A DNA stretch of 64,000 nucleotides from the NCBI GenBank assembly GCA_016287075.1, contig JAEEVC010000007.1, positions 1-64,000 on the forward strand, in the 5' to 3' direction. The notes beneath the pieces were generated by a model. That model did not search any database. It saw only the letters and a program-made list of their open reading frames with translations, and had not been told where the DNA came from. Of this stretch, positions 1 through 8,048 are shown in pieces (position 1 is the first letter of the stretch; each line of letters begins with the position of its first letter). Position numbers and translations under genes: made by a program. Source of the stretch: Bacteroidales bacterium. Its GTDB lineage: Bacteria > Bacteroidota > Bacteroidia > Bacteroidales > UBA932.

Positions 1-189
1 ACCAACCCCTCCGCGAGTTACTCCGTCAGCGACCCGTACGGCAACGTCCTCTACTGCGCCGTCATCGACGGGGAGACGAACCGGATCGTGCATTTCGTCA
101 ACGAGACCCCGACCCTTGCCTCCCATCCCGGAGAGAGCGGCGACGTCAGCGCACTCCTTCACAAGCTCTTGAAAGAGTTCGTCCGCTGA
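1..189 (+). CDS. C-terminal end of an unidentified protein (truncated by window edge)
   Basis: Frame 1 is open from the first base to a TGA at 187-189 and gives 62 residues ending in LLHKLLKEFVR. The start lies outside the window. The visible part has a mixed beta-like stretch (SDPYGNVLYCAVIDG) followed by an amphipathic C-terminal helix. No family could be recognised. The next gene on this strand starts 47 nt later, so the two could be co-transcribed. Confidence 0.55.
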   Translation, partial: TNPSASYSVSDPYGNVLYCAVIDGETNRIVHFVNETPTLASHPGESGDVSALLHKLLKEFVR

Positions 190-236
190 ACTCCGCTATC
201 CCAAGTTAAATCATTCAATCAGTTAAATAAATCATT

Positions 237-623
237 ATGAAGAAGTTCAAATTCATCGCCCTGGCGGCCGTAGCCTGCCTGTCCCTTTGTTTCTCCGCCT
301 GCACCAAAATCACCGGTAACGAAAAGGTTTTCGGGTCGTACACCGCAACCTGTGACATCACTGTCTACACCTCTGAGGGTTCCGGCATCATCTTCGGTGC
401 CATCCGGGACGCTGTCATCCTTGCCGGCAGGGATTATGACTTCCGCACGGATGCCGGCGACAAAGCCGTCATTGCCGCCGCCGACAAAGTTGCGCAGGAG
501 TATAAGGACCAGGCCAACAAGAAGATTACCGTATCCGTCGTCTTCCAGCCCGGGAATGCCATGGGTGAAGCCGAAGCGAAGCCCATCGTCATCAAGAGCT
601 ACACATTCACTCCTGTAGACTAG
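237..623 (+). CDS. Small secreted lipoprotein of unknown function
   Basis: 128 residues. The N-terminus is a clear lipoprotein signal: MKK, a hydrophobic core of about 14 residues, then the lipobox FSAC with the modified cysteine at residue 22. The mature part (about 106 residues) is rich in Val, Thr and Ala and seems to alternate beta strands with one helix (ADKVAQEYKDQANKK). That suggests a small globular domain held at the membrane. No catalytic motif or known family was recognised. It is followed directly by a strong rho-independent terminator, so it ends its transcription unit. Only an AT-rich 47-nt gap separates it from the preceding truncated gene, and no convincing promoter was seen there. 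Confidence 0.75.
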   Translation: MKKFKFIALAAVACLSLCFSACTKITGNEKVFGSYTATCDITVYTSEGSGIIFGAIRDAVILAGRDYDFRTDAGDKAVIAAADKVAQEYKDQANKKITVSVVFQPGNAMGEAEAKPIVIKSYTFTPVD

Positions 624-649
624 ATCTTTCGTTCGGGAAATATTTTTTA

Positions 650-680
650 AAGCCAAGGATCCGCGTCCTTGGCTTTTTGT
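650..680 (+). terminator. Rho-independent terminator
   Basis: Perfect 10-bp stem: AAGCCAAGGA (650-659) pairs with TCCTTGGCTT (666-675) around a 6-nt loop, and the T run follows at 674-678. It lies 27 nt after the stop codon of the small lipoprotein gene. Confidence 0.9.
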
Positions 681-732
681 TATTCTGTCAACAGCCGATA
701 TGAAAGCGAAGAGATGGCCGCGCTCCGGAAAA

Positions 733-1554
733 TTATCCGCGCCTTTCCGAAGGAAGGTGGAATACGTCGCGGATCTCCCCGACGGCTTCCGGCGTCAGGC
801 CTTCCGGCGTGAAACCGAACTGCTTTGCGGTCTTGTAGAGGATGGCCGCCTTGTTGAGGACATCGGTCTGGTCAAATGCCTCCATGATGTCCGGTCCTAC
901 GGCGACAGTCCCATGTTTCTCCCAGAGTACCACATCGTAACGCTTGATCATCTCAAGTGTCGCGGAGGCCAGTTCGACCGAAGAGGGGAGGGCATAGGGG
1001 ACGACGCCGATGCCGAGCGGGGCGAAAGCGAGCGTTTCCGGAATCATGGCCCAGAGCAGGCGCGTCAGCCGCTCTGAATCCAGGAATTCCCTTGCATGGG
1101 ACATGGCGACAAGTTCGATCGGATGCGTGTGCAGCGTTGCCTTGTAGTTGCTCCCGCTGCCGATCAGGTAATCCTGAAGGGACAGGTGGGAGGGGAGTTC
1201 GGAGGTCGGCATGACGGGGGAGTCGGCCACGATTTCATAATGGGCGCAATCCTCCGTGATCCGGATGATGCTCCCTGCCGACATCGGGTCCCGCGCGAGG
1301 TCCCGCATGCGCTTGCCGGTGCCCTTGCAATAGAACCAGCAGCCTTTCAGGTTGGGAAGCCGGATGCCGATCGGCTGCGGAGCGCAGAGGGCGGGACGCG
1401 TCCGGAGGACGTCGTCAACGTATTCCGTGATCCGGATGGTGAGGTTCCCCCCGTTCCGCTCCGCCCAGCCGCGTTGCCACAGGTAGCCCGCGACCTCTGC
1501 AGCCCGGTCCAGTTCCTTTTTCAGCGCCGGACGCGTATGTAGGACTGATTCCAT
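733..1554 (-). CDS. rhaD: Rhamnulose-1-phosphate aldolase
   Basis: 273 residues, almost the length of E. coli RhaD (274). This class II zinc aldolase splits L-rhamnulose 1-phosphate into dihydroxyacetone phosphate and L-lactaldehyde in the cytoplasm. Family landmarks are present: the phosphate-binding NGGNLTIR near residue 34, a catalytic-type Glu in TSELPSH (about 119), the metal ligands in LHTHP (H142 and H144) and the third His in WEKHG (H214). It is the last gene of a leftward operon and starts 4 nt after the hypA stop codon. That is an odd partner: the other rhamnose genes, rhaB and rhaA, lie at 28.0-30.7 kb on the opposite strand. A different sugar-phosphate substrate cannot be excluded, but the full-length match favours RhaD. 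Confidence 0.9.
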   Translation of the reverse strand: MESVLHTRPALKKELDRAAEVAGYLWQRGWAERNGGNLTIRITEYVDDVLRTRPALCAPQPIGIRLPNLKGCWFYCKGTGKRMRDLARDPMSAGSIIRITEDCAHYEIVADSPVMPTSELPSHLSLQDYLIGSGSNYKATLHTHPIELVAMSHAREFLDSERLTRLLWAMIPETLAFAPLGIGVVPYALPSSVELASATLEMIKRYDVVLWEKHGTVAVGPDIMEAFDQTDVLNKAAILYKTAKQFGFTPEGLTPEAVGEIRDVFHLPSERRG

Positions 1555-1558
1555 ATGA

Positions 1559-1900
1559 TTAACACTCTATTTCTTTGATTTCAACCTCGTTCCCGCAAAC
1601 GAGGAAGGTATTGTCGCCATGGCAGTGCGGGCATTCCTTCCCGTAGCGGACGGTTTCGTATTCCTCCCCGCAGTCTTCGCAGCGGGTGACGGCGGGGATG
1701 ATGTTGACCTTCAGTTCGCAGCCCCGCAGCAGGTCTTCCTTGTCGGCGGCCCAGCGCCAGCAGTCGGTGAGGTAGTCCGGGATGACCGTGGACACCTCAC
1801 CGATGTTCATCACTACCGCGGAAACGTGGGAGACGCCGTTCTCTTCGGCGACTTTCTTCACGTCCCGGATGATGTAGAAGACGATGCCGAGTTCGTGCAT
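1559..1900 (-). CDS. hypA: HypA-type nickel metallochaperone
   Basis: 113 residues. HypA delivers Ni(II) to NiFe-hydrogenase, or to urease in some bacteria, working with HypB. The start at 1900 gives the N-terminus MHELGI, and His2-Glu3 form the conserved nickel site. Zinc-site cysteines are C74/C77 (CEDC) and C90/C93 (CPHC). Its ATG overlaps the TGA of the upstream flavoprotein gene by one base (TGATG), and rhaD follows after 4 nt, so the genes are translationally linked. No hypC, D, E or F and no hydrogenase structural gene lies in the window. The nickel client is therefore unknown. Confidence 0.92.
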   Translation of the reverse strand: MHELGIVFYIIRDVKKVAEENGVSHVSAVVMNIGEVSTVIPDYLTDCWRWAADKEDLLRGCELKVNIIPAVTRCEDCGEEYETVRYGKECPHCHGDNTFLVCGNEVEIKEIEC

Positions 1901-4728
1901 CAGTCTTTTTTCTTGAACAGGATCCTGCCGGTGCGCTTGAGCATATAGGGCAGGATGCCGCTGAACTTGTCTTCGGACGTGACGAAGTGGCTGGCCTCGG
2001 GATGCTCGCGGTGGAGGTGGATTGCGTCGAAGCCGCACTTGGTCGTGCAGATACCGCAGCCGATGCACTTGTTCGGGTCCACGACGGAAGCGCCGCAGCC
2101 GAGGCAGCGCGCCGTTTCCTTGCGGACCTGCTCTTCCGTCAGCGTGAGGTGATACTCGCGGAACGGATCCTCGCGGGCGGCGTCGCCGGCTTCCTGCCGG
2201 GAGGCGTTGTCGTAGGATTCGACGACGATGTCGGACTTGTCCAGTTCGATGAAATCGCGGCGGTTGCGGCCGATGGTCATGTGGCCGTGCTGGACATAGC
2301 GGTGGAGCGATTCGGCGGCTTCCTTGCCGGCGGCGATCGCATCGATGGCGAACTTCGGGCCGGTGAAACAGTCGCCGCCCACGAAAATGTCCTCCTCGGC
2401 GGTCTGGTAGGTCAGTTTGTCAGCAACCGGATAGACGCCGCGGAAGAATTCGACCTTCGTGTCCTTGAGGAGCTCCTTGAGGACGACCGTCTGGCCGATG
2501 GCGAAGACGACGAGGTCTGCCTCGAGCGTAATCAGCTCATTCTCATCGTATTTCGGGGCGAACCGGTGGTTCTCGTCAAAGACCGACGTGCACTTCTTGA
2601 AGACGATGCCCTCGACCTTGTCTGTGCCGAGGATCTCCTTCGGGCCCCAGCCGGGGTTCAGGACCACGCCGTCTACGCGGGCTTCGCGGCGCTCCTCCGG
2701 CGACGCCGGCATGATGTCTTCGGTCTCAAGGGAGAGCATCGTGACCGACGCGGCTCCGCTGCGTTTCGCAACACGCGCGGCATCGATGGCCACGTTGCCG
2801 CCGCCCACGACCACCACCTTGCCGCTGACCGGAACCTTGCCGGTATTGGCCTCGCGGAGGAAGTCGATGGCGGTCGTCGTACCGGGCAGGGCCTCGCCGG
2901 GAATGCCCGGCAGGCGGCCGCCCTGGCAACCGATGGCCACATAGAAGCCCTTGTAGCCCTCGTCACGGAGCTGCTGGATGGTGATGTCCTTTCCGACCTC
3001 GACGCCGGTGCGGATCTCGACGCCGATCTCGCGCATGATGTCGATTTCCGCGGCGATGACGTCCTTCTCCAATTTATAGGAAGGAATGCCGTAGCGGAGC
3101 ATGCCGCCGGGTTCCGCGTTCCGCTCGAACACGGTCGGCTTGTAGCCCATCGTGGCGAGGTAATAGGCGCAGCTCAGGCCGGCCGGGCCGCCGCCGATGA
3201 TGGCGATCTTCTCCTCCCAGCGCTCCTGGACGCTGGAGGCGATGTTGATTTCCGGCACGAAGCGGTGCTCGGCGTTGAGGTCCTGCTCGGCGATGAATTT
3301 CTTCACGGCGTCGATGGAGACCGGCTGGTCGATGGTCCCGCGGGTGCAGGCGTCCTCGCAGCGGCGGTTGCAGACGCGGCCGCAGACGGCCGGGAACGGG
3401 TTCTCGCGCTTGATCAGTTCGAGCGCCTCACGGTACTTGCCCTCGGCCGCCTTCTTCAGGTAGCCCTGGACGGCGATATGCGCCGGACAGGCGGTCTTGC
3501 AGGGGGAGGTGCCGGTCGGGTAGCAGTTGATGCGGTTCTTGTCGCGGTAGTCCTCGGTCCATTTGTGCGGGCCCCATTTCACGGCGTCCGGCAGTTCCTG
3601 GCGCGGATATTCGACGGCACCGTGGGAGGTGCAGAGCTTCTGGCCGAGCCGGACGGCGCCGGCAGGGCAGTACTCGACGCAGCGGCCGCAGGCGACGCAG
3701 TTCGACGGATCGACCTTCGCCACATAGGCGCTGCGGGACATGTTGGGCGTATTGAACAGCTGCGAGGTCCGGAGTGCGTTGCAAATCTTGACGTTGCAGT
3801 TGCAGATGGCGAAGATCTTGCCCTCGCCGTCGATGTTGGTCACCTGATGGACGAAGCCGTTGTCCTCGGCCTTCTTCAGGATGGCCATGCACTCGTCGTA
3901 GGTGATGTAGTGGCCGCGGCCGGTTTCGGCGAGGTAATCGGCCATGTCGCCGACGCCGATGCACCAGTCGCGGTAGTCGTCGGCGCAACCCTCGTCCAGT
4001 TTCTTCCGCCCGTAACGGCAGGAGCAGATGCCCACGCCGAGATGGCCCTCGTAGCGCTTGAGCCAGTATGAAATGTGCTCGATATCAACGGATTCATTCT
4101 CCATCGAGATGGCCTTTTCCACCGGGATGACATGCATGCCGATGCCGGATCCGCCCATCGGGACCATCGGGGTGACCTTCTCCAGCGGAAGGAAGGTCAT
4201 CCGCTCGAAGAACATCGCCAGTTCGGGATGCTTGTCCATGAGGTAGGTGCTCATGTTGGTGTATTCGGCCGATCCGGGGACGAACATCGGGACCCAGTAG
4301 ATGCGGTCCTCGCGCTTGTACGTCGTGCCCGGCACGGGGCCGTCGGCGGTGTATTTGTCCCCGTAGTCATACTCGAGCATGCCGAAAAAGGCCAGCTTGT
4401 CCAGGAGTTCGTCGAAGGATGCGTCGTCCGGCGTGTAGTGTTTCTCGCTGTTCCACTGATGGAGCAGCTGATAGCTCCTGTGCTCGCGGACCTTGAAGAA
4501 ATTCTTCGGCAGCATGTCGAGGAGCAGGTCGAGCGCGGCTTCCCGGGTCACCGCGTCCATCTCATCCTCGAAAATGCAGGCAAGGCCCCAGTATTCAGGG
4601 GCTTCCGTGGTCATCTTGATCTTTCCGGGAACACGGTCCGTGACGTGGCGGACGAACTTGAGGAGTTTCGGATTGGGATTCTTGTCACCCAGATGCTTCG
4701 GGACGAAGCGTTTGGACATTTCAGGCAT
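1900..4728 (-). CDS. Large FeS/FAD/NAD(P) pyridine nucleotide oxidoreductase (GltD-like fusion)
   Basis: 942 residues, probably cytoplasmic. The N-terminal part (1-330) carries several Cys clusters (ICSCRYG near 234, CNCNVKIC near 309) and was not recognised. Next come a ferredoxin site, CVACGRCVEYCP (344-355), and a GltD-like FeS region (CYPTGTSPCKTACP from 402; CGRVCNRRCEDAC from 449). The FAD motif GGGPAG is at 512-517, the second nucleotide-binding motif VVVGGGNVAIDAA near 638, and a C-terminal CLGC...CIGCGICTTKC pair at 875-897. This is the small subunit of NADPH-glutamate synthase embedded in a ferredoxin-type electron relay, without a glutamate synthase large subunit. It lies between hypB (5-nt gap) and hypA (1-nt overlap). 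I infer electron transfer between NAD(P)H and ferredoxin; the natural acceptor is not visible. Confidence 0.85.
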   Translation of the reverse strand: MPEMSKRFVPKHLGDKNPNPKLLKFVRHVTDRVPGKIKMTTEAPEYWGLACIFEDEMDAVTREAALDLLLDMLPKNFFKVREHRSYQLLHQWNSEKHYTPDDASFDELLDKLAFFGMLEYDYGDKYTADGPVPGTTYKREDRIYWVPMFVPGSAEYTNMSTYLMDKHPELAMFFERMTFLPLEKVTPMVPMGGSGIGMHVIPVEKAISMENESVDIEHISYWLKRYEGHLGVGICSCRYGRKKLDEGCADDYRDWCIGVGDMADYLAETGRGHYITYDECMAILKKAEDNGFVHQVTNIDGEGKIFAICNCNVKICNALRTSQLFNTPNMSRSAYVAKVDPSNCVACGRCVEYCPAGAVRLGQKLCTSHGAVEYPRQELPDAVKWGPHKWTEDYRDKNRINCYPTGTSPCKTACPAHIAVQGYLKKAAEGKYREALELIKRENPFPAVCGRVCNRRCEDACTRGTIDQPVSIDAVKKFIAEQDLNAEHRFVPEINIASSVQERWEEKIAIIGGGPAGLSCAYYLATMGYKPTVFERNAEPGGMLRYGIPSYKLEKDVIAAEIDIMREIGVEIRTGVEVGKDITIQQLRDEGYKGFYVAIGCQGGRLPGIPGEALPGTTTAIDFLREANTGKVPVSGKVVVVGGGNVAIDAARVAKRSGAASVTMLSLETEDIMPASPEERREARVDGVVLNPGWGPKEILGTDKVEGIVFKKCTSVFDENHRFAPKYDENELITLEADLVVFAIGQTVVLKELLKDTKVEFFRGVYPVADKLTYQTAEEDIFVGGDCFTGPKFAIDAIAAGKEAAESLHRYVQHGHMTIGRNRRDFIELDKSDIVVESYDNASRQEAGDAAREDPFREYHLTLTEEQVRKETARCLGCGASVVDPNKCIGCGICTTKCGFDAIHLHREHPEASHFVTSEDKFSGILPYMLKRTGRILFKKKD

Positions 4729-4733
4729 ATCGG

Positions 4734-5405
4734 TTATTGTTTCCAGTTATTGACTTTTTCGAGCAGCCACCCGGCGAAGGCGTCGATGCCGTCGCCCGTC
4801 CGGGCGCTCACGGGTAGGACCTTCGCGCGGGGATTGCGCTTGCGGATGTACTTCCGGCAGCGGTCCATGTCGAAATCGAAGCATTGCAGGACATCCGTCT
4901 TGTTGATGAGGACCAGGTCGCAGACCGAGAACATCAGCGGATATTTCAGCGGCTTGTCGTCGCCTTCGGGGACGGACAGGATCATGGCGTTGGCGCAGCT
5001 CCCGGTGTCGAATTCCGCCGGGCAGACGAGGTTGCCGACGTTCTCCAGGATGACGAGGTCGGTATGGTCCAGGTCGATGTGCGCAAGGCCCTGGCGGGTC
5101 ATTTCCGCGTCCAGGTGGCACATGCCGCCCGTATGGAGCTGGATGGAGGGGATGCCCGTGGCCTCGCGGATCTTGACGGCATCGACATCGCCGTCGATAT
5201 CGGCTTCCATCACCGCAATGCGGATCCTGTCCTTGAGCAGGTTGAGGGTCCGGATCAGCGTCGTAGTCTTGCCGCTGCCGGGGGAGGACATGATGTTCAG
5301 GAGAAAAACGCCCCTCTGTTTCAATTCCTTCCGGAGAAGGTCGGCGTCCATGTCGTTGTCCGCGAAGACGCTCTTCTTGATTTCGATGATCTTGACCGGG
5401 TCCAT
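4734..5405 (-). CDS. hypB: HypB-type GTPase, nickel insertion
   Basis: 223 residues from the ATG at 5405; an upstream TTG at 5429 is less likely. HypB is a SIMIBI-class GTPase that drives nickel transfer into NiFe-hydrogenase or related enzymes. Visible features are the P-loop SSPGSGKTT (K46), EADIDGDVDA, the metal-site segment TGGMCHLD, and the guanine motif NKTD. The N-terminal CxxCGC nickel site and the His-rich stretch found in some HypB proteins are absent, so this is a short form. It is first in the operon hypB-flavoprotein-hypA-rhaD, 5 nt before the flavoprotein gene. A dyad-symmetric site lies in its presumed promoter. Confidence 0.93.
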   Translation of the reverse strand: MDPVKIIEIKKSVFADNDMDADLLRKELKQRGVFLLNIMSSPGSGKTTTLIRTLNLLKDRIRIAVMEADIDGDVDAVKIREATGIPSIQLHTGGMCHLDAEMTRQGLAHIDLDHTDLVILENVGNLVCPAEFDTGSCANAMILSVPEGDDKPLKYPLMFSVCDLVLINKTDVLQCFDFDMDRCRKYIRKRNPRAKVLPVSARTGDGIDAFAGWLLEKVNNWKQ

Positions 5406-5426
5406 GCAGTTTCGTGTTATCCTGTG

Positions 5427-5457
5427 CAAGTTACGGATTTATCCGTTTATTACCAAA
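5427..5457 (-). promoter_or_regulatory. Presumed hypB promoter with internal dyad
   Basis: Read leftward, a TTTTTG run (about 5452-5457) is followed after about 20 nt by TAACTTG (5433-5427), one base short of TAnnTTTG. Between them lies the palindrome ACGGAT-TT-ATCCGT (5433-5446), in the position of an operator. The element match is imperfect, so confidence is modest. Confidence 0.4.
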
Positions 5458-5535
5458 AATTTCCCTCCCCGTAGCATTTTCCGGAAAAAAATACAATCTT
5501 TGTAAGTGGAATACAACCGATAAAAGCATAACGCA

Positions 5536-6786
5536 ATGAAAAAGACCGCATTACTCGCAATCATCCTCGTGCTCGCCACGGCGACCGCATCGGGGCAAAG
5601 CATCCTTAACCGCCTGAAAGACAGGGCGAAGGATGCAGTGGAACGCAACATCGGCGACAAGATCGAAAAGGGCGTCGACGACCTGCTGAGCGGAAAGAAG
5701 AAGGACAAGGACAAACGGAACGCCGCCCAGGAAGACCAGGATACCGAAGAGGCTGCCGCCGTCGAACAGCAGGACGGCCAGAAGAAGGGAAAGACGGCCA
5801 AGGGGGAAGAGATGAAGAGCGACTTCGTCCCCGGCACCGTCGTCATCTTCGAGGACGACCTGACGGGAGAGAAGATGGGAGAGTTCCCTTCGAAGTGGGA
5901 CCTGATCGAGAACAACGCCGAGGTGGCCCGCATGAACGGAAAGATGGCCATCAAGTTCGAGCACGGTTCCAGCACGTCGATCACGCCGCTGATCAAGGAC
6001 GGCAACAAGAAGTATCTGCCCGAGGTCTACACGCTTGAGTTCGATTTCTTTGCCGGCAATAATGCCTGTTACAACCTCTATCTACGTACGGAGGATAACT
6101 ATGTTTCCAGCCGGATCTGGGTCGGACTGAACAACATGAGCTGGAGTATCGCCAAGCCGGGGGAAGGCGAGGTGGAAGGGAACAAGGACATCGATGACAT
6201 CATGGACCTGAATGACTGGAACCATTTCGCCCTGTCGTTCAACAAGCGCGCCCTGAAGGCCTATGTCAACGGCAAGCGCATCATCAACGTCCCCAACGCC
6301 AGGGCGATGGACTGGTTCACCGTCGATACCGAGTTCTGGGAGGACCATGTCGACTATATCACCAATATCCGTCTGGCCAAGGGCGCCGTCGACCTGTACG
6401 AACGCAATGAGCAGTCGATGACGGCCATTGAGAAGGCCATTGCCGAGACCGGCAAGTTCGTGACGAACAACATCCTTTTCGAGACCGGCAAGGCGGTCCT
6501 CAAGCCCGAATCGATGGAGGAGATCCAGAAGGTGGCCGACTATATGAAGAAGAATCCGCAGGCCCGCTTCGAGGTCCAGGGACATACGGACAACCAGGGC
6601 TCCGACAAGGTCAACGACCCGCTTTCGCAGCAGCGCGCCGAGGCCGTCGTCAAGGCCCTCGAGGACCTGGGCGTGGATCCGTTCAACCTCCGCTCCGTCG
6701 GCAAGGGATCCCATGAACCCGTCGCCGACAACAAGACCGACGAGGGTCGCGCCAGGAACCGCCGCGTCGAGTTTATCAAGAAATAG
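5536..6786 (+). CDS. Secreted OmpA-domain protein with laminin-G/glucanase-like middle domain
   Basis: 416 residues. A signal peptide (MKKTALLAIILVLATATASG) is followed by a charged, probably coiled region (23-90) rich in Lys, Asp and Glu. The middle (about 95-290) looks like a concanavalin-type beta sandwich (YTLEFDFFAGNNACYNLYLR, MDLNDWNHFALSFN). The C-terminus (about 312-416) is an OmpA peptidoglycan-binding domain: ILFETGKAVLKPES, then GHTDNQGSDKVNDPLSQQRA and ARNRRVEF. It is probably a periplasmic protein tied to the cell wall. The gene is divergent from hypB, a near-consensus -7 box (AATCTTTG, 5495-5502) precedes it, and a strong terminator follows, so it appears to be transcribed alone. 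Confidence 0.85.
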   Translation: MKKTALLAIILVLATATASGQSILNRLKDRAKDAVERNIGDKIEKGVDDLLSGKKKDKDKRNAAQEDQDTEEAAAVEQQDGQKKGKTAKGEEMKSDFVPGTVVIFEDDLTGEKMGEFPSKWDLIENNAEVARMNGKMAIKFEHGSSTSITPLIKDGNKKYLPEVYTLEFDFFAGNNACYNLYLRTEDNYVSSRIWVGLNNMSWSIAKPGEGEVEGNKDIDDIMDLNDWNHFALSFNKRALKAYVNGKRIINVPNARAMDWFTVDTEFWEDHVDYITNIRLAKGAVDLYERNEQSMTAIEKAIAETGKFVTNNILFETGKAVLKPESMEEIQKVADYMKKNPQARFEVQGHTDNQGSDKVNDPLSQQRAEAVVKALEDLGVDPFNLRSVGKGSHEPVADNKTDEGRARNRRVEFIKK

Positions 6787-6816
6787 TCCTTTTGGGCAAG
6801 CTTTTTGAAATAAGGG

Positions 6817-6848
6817 AACAGCCGGTGCCGCACCGGCTGTTTTTTTTT
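6817..6848 (+). terminator. Rho-independent terminator
   Basis: Perfect 11-bp stem AACAGCCGGTG (6817-6827) / CACCGGCTGTT (6831-6841), 3-nt loop CCG, then T's to 6848. It ends the OmpA-domain gene. The promoter of the next gene begins only 2 nt after the T tract. Confidence 0.93.
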
Positions 6849-6849
6849 G

Positions 6850-6857
6850 TATATTTG
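6850..6857 (+). promoter_or_regulatory. -7 promoter box for the glycosyltransferase gene
   Basis: TATATTTG, a perfect match to Bacteroidota TAnnTTTG, 21 nt before the ATG at 6879 and immediately after a terminator. Confidence 0.75.
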
Positions 6858-6878
6858 CGGCCCTTTTGAAACGATGTT

Positions 6879-8048
6879 ATGAAAATACTTTTTGTCGTCA
6901 ACAATTTCTACGCGCCGGGCAACGGCCTTTCCGCCTCCGCCCGCCGCACAGTCCAATATCTCCGCGAAGCGGGGCAGGAAGTCCGCGTCCTTTCCGGCCG
7001 CAACCATGAAGCGGAAACCCCGCAGCCCGACTATGTCCTCTCGGACTTCCATGTCCCGGTCTTCGACGGTCTCGTCCAATCCCACGGCTACAAGTTCGCC
7101 AAGACCGACATCTCCCTCATCAAAGAGGCCGTCGGCTGGGCGGATGTCGTCCACCTGGAAGAGCCTTTCATCATCCAGATGGTAACGGCCCGGATTGCGA
7201 AATCCATGGGCGTTCCCTGTACGGCGACCTACCATCTCCACCCGGAAAACCTCTTCTGCTCGATCAATCTGGGCGACTGGAAGTTCCTTAATTACAACAT
7301 GCTCCGTATCTGGCGCGATTTCGTTTTCAACTACTGCACCGATATCCAGTGCCCCACGGAAAACGTGATGGAGCGCCTGGAGAAGTTCGGCTTCAAGTCC
7401 CGGCTCCACCTCATCTCGAACGGCATCATCCCGGACGTGACGCTGCGGCCGCGTGACCCGGAGGAGGACCCCTCCCGTCCTTTCCTCGTCGTCTGCATCG
7501 GCCGCCTGGCGGTCGAGAAGGACCAGCCGACGCTGCTCGAAGCGATGCGCTATTCCAAGTATGCCGACCGGATCCAACTTTATTTCGCCGGCCGCGGCCC
7601 GGAGGCGGATTCCGTCCGCGAGAAGGCGCATGCCCTGTATGAGGAGGGCGTCGTCAAGTATGACCCGATCTTCCGTTTCCACGACCGGGACGGCCTGCGG
7701 AAACTGGCGGCCGAGGCCGACCTGTACATCCACTGTGCGACGGTGGAGGTCGAGGGCCTTTCCGCGCTGGAAGCCCTTCAGCAGGCGGTCGTTCCGGTCA
7801 TTGCGGAGGGCAATCTGACGGCGACGTCGCAGTTCGCCCTCGACGAGCGCAGCCTCTTCCCGACGAAGGACCCCGAGGCGCTCGCCGCCTGCATCGACTA
7901 CTGGCTCGACCATCCCGTCGAGCGCTGGGAGATGGGCTGGCGCTATGCCGAGTCCACGGAAGAGTATGACATCCATAAGTCCATCGATGCCCTCGTCGAC
8001 ATGTTCCGGAAGGCTGTCGCGGACAAAAAGGAAAAGGCGGATGAATAG
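6879..8048 (+). CDS. Glycosyltransferase family 4
   Basis: 389 residues with the two-Rossmann GT-B layout. The N-terminus MKILFVVNNFYAPGNGLSAS carries the acceptor-side glycine loop typical of GT4. The C-terminal half opens with VVCIGRLAVEKDQPTLLEAM and contains the donor-site stretch EVEGLSALEALQQAVVPVI (an EX7E-type motif). It probably transfers a sugar from a nucleotide donor to a lipid or glycan on the cytoplasmic face of the membrane; the sugar cannot be read from the sequence. Its last 8 bases overlap the start of the following PCMD gene, so the two form an operon. A perfect TAnnTTTG box precedes it. Confidence 0.88.
   Translation: MKILFVVNNFYAPGNGLSASARRTVQYLREAGQEVRVLSGRNHEAETPQPDYVLSDFHVPVFDGLVQSHGYKFAKTDISLIKEAVGWADVVHLEEPFIIQMVTARIAKSMGVPCTATYHLHPENLFCSINLGDWKFLNYNMLRIWRDFVFNYCTDIQCPTENVMERLEKFGFKSRLHLISNGIIPDVTLRPRDPEEDPSRPFLVVCIGRLAVEKDQPTLLEAMRYSKYADRIQLYFAGRGPEADSVREKAHALYEEGVVKYDPIFRFHDRDGLRKLAAEADLYIHCATVEVEGLSALEALQQAVVPVIAEGNLTATSQFALDERSLFPTKDPEALAACIDYWLDHPVERWEMGWRYAESTEEYDIHKSIDALVDMFRKAVADKKEKADE

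Noticed and set aside
1987..4071. 694-codon open frame antisense to the FeS flavoprotein
   Set aside because: Same codon-bias shadow; no domain and no start context, while the minus-strand protein has all FAD and FeS motifs.
5406..5429. TTG start for hypB eight codons upstream
   Set aside because: It would overlap the presumed -7 element; the ATG at 5405 matches the family start better.
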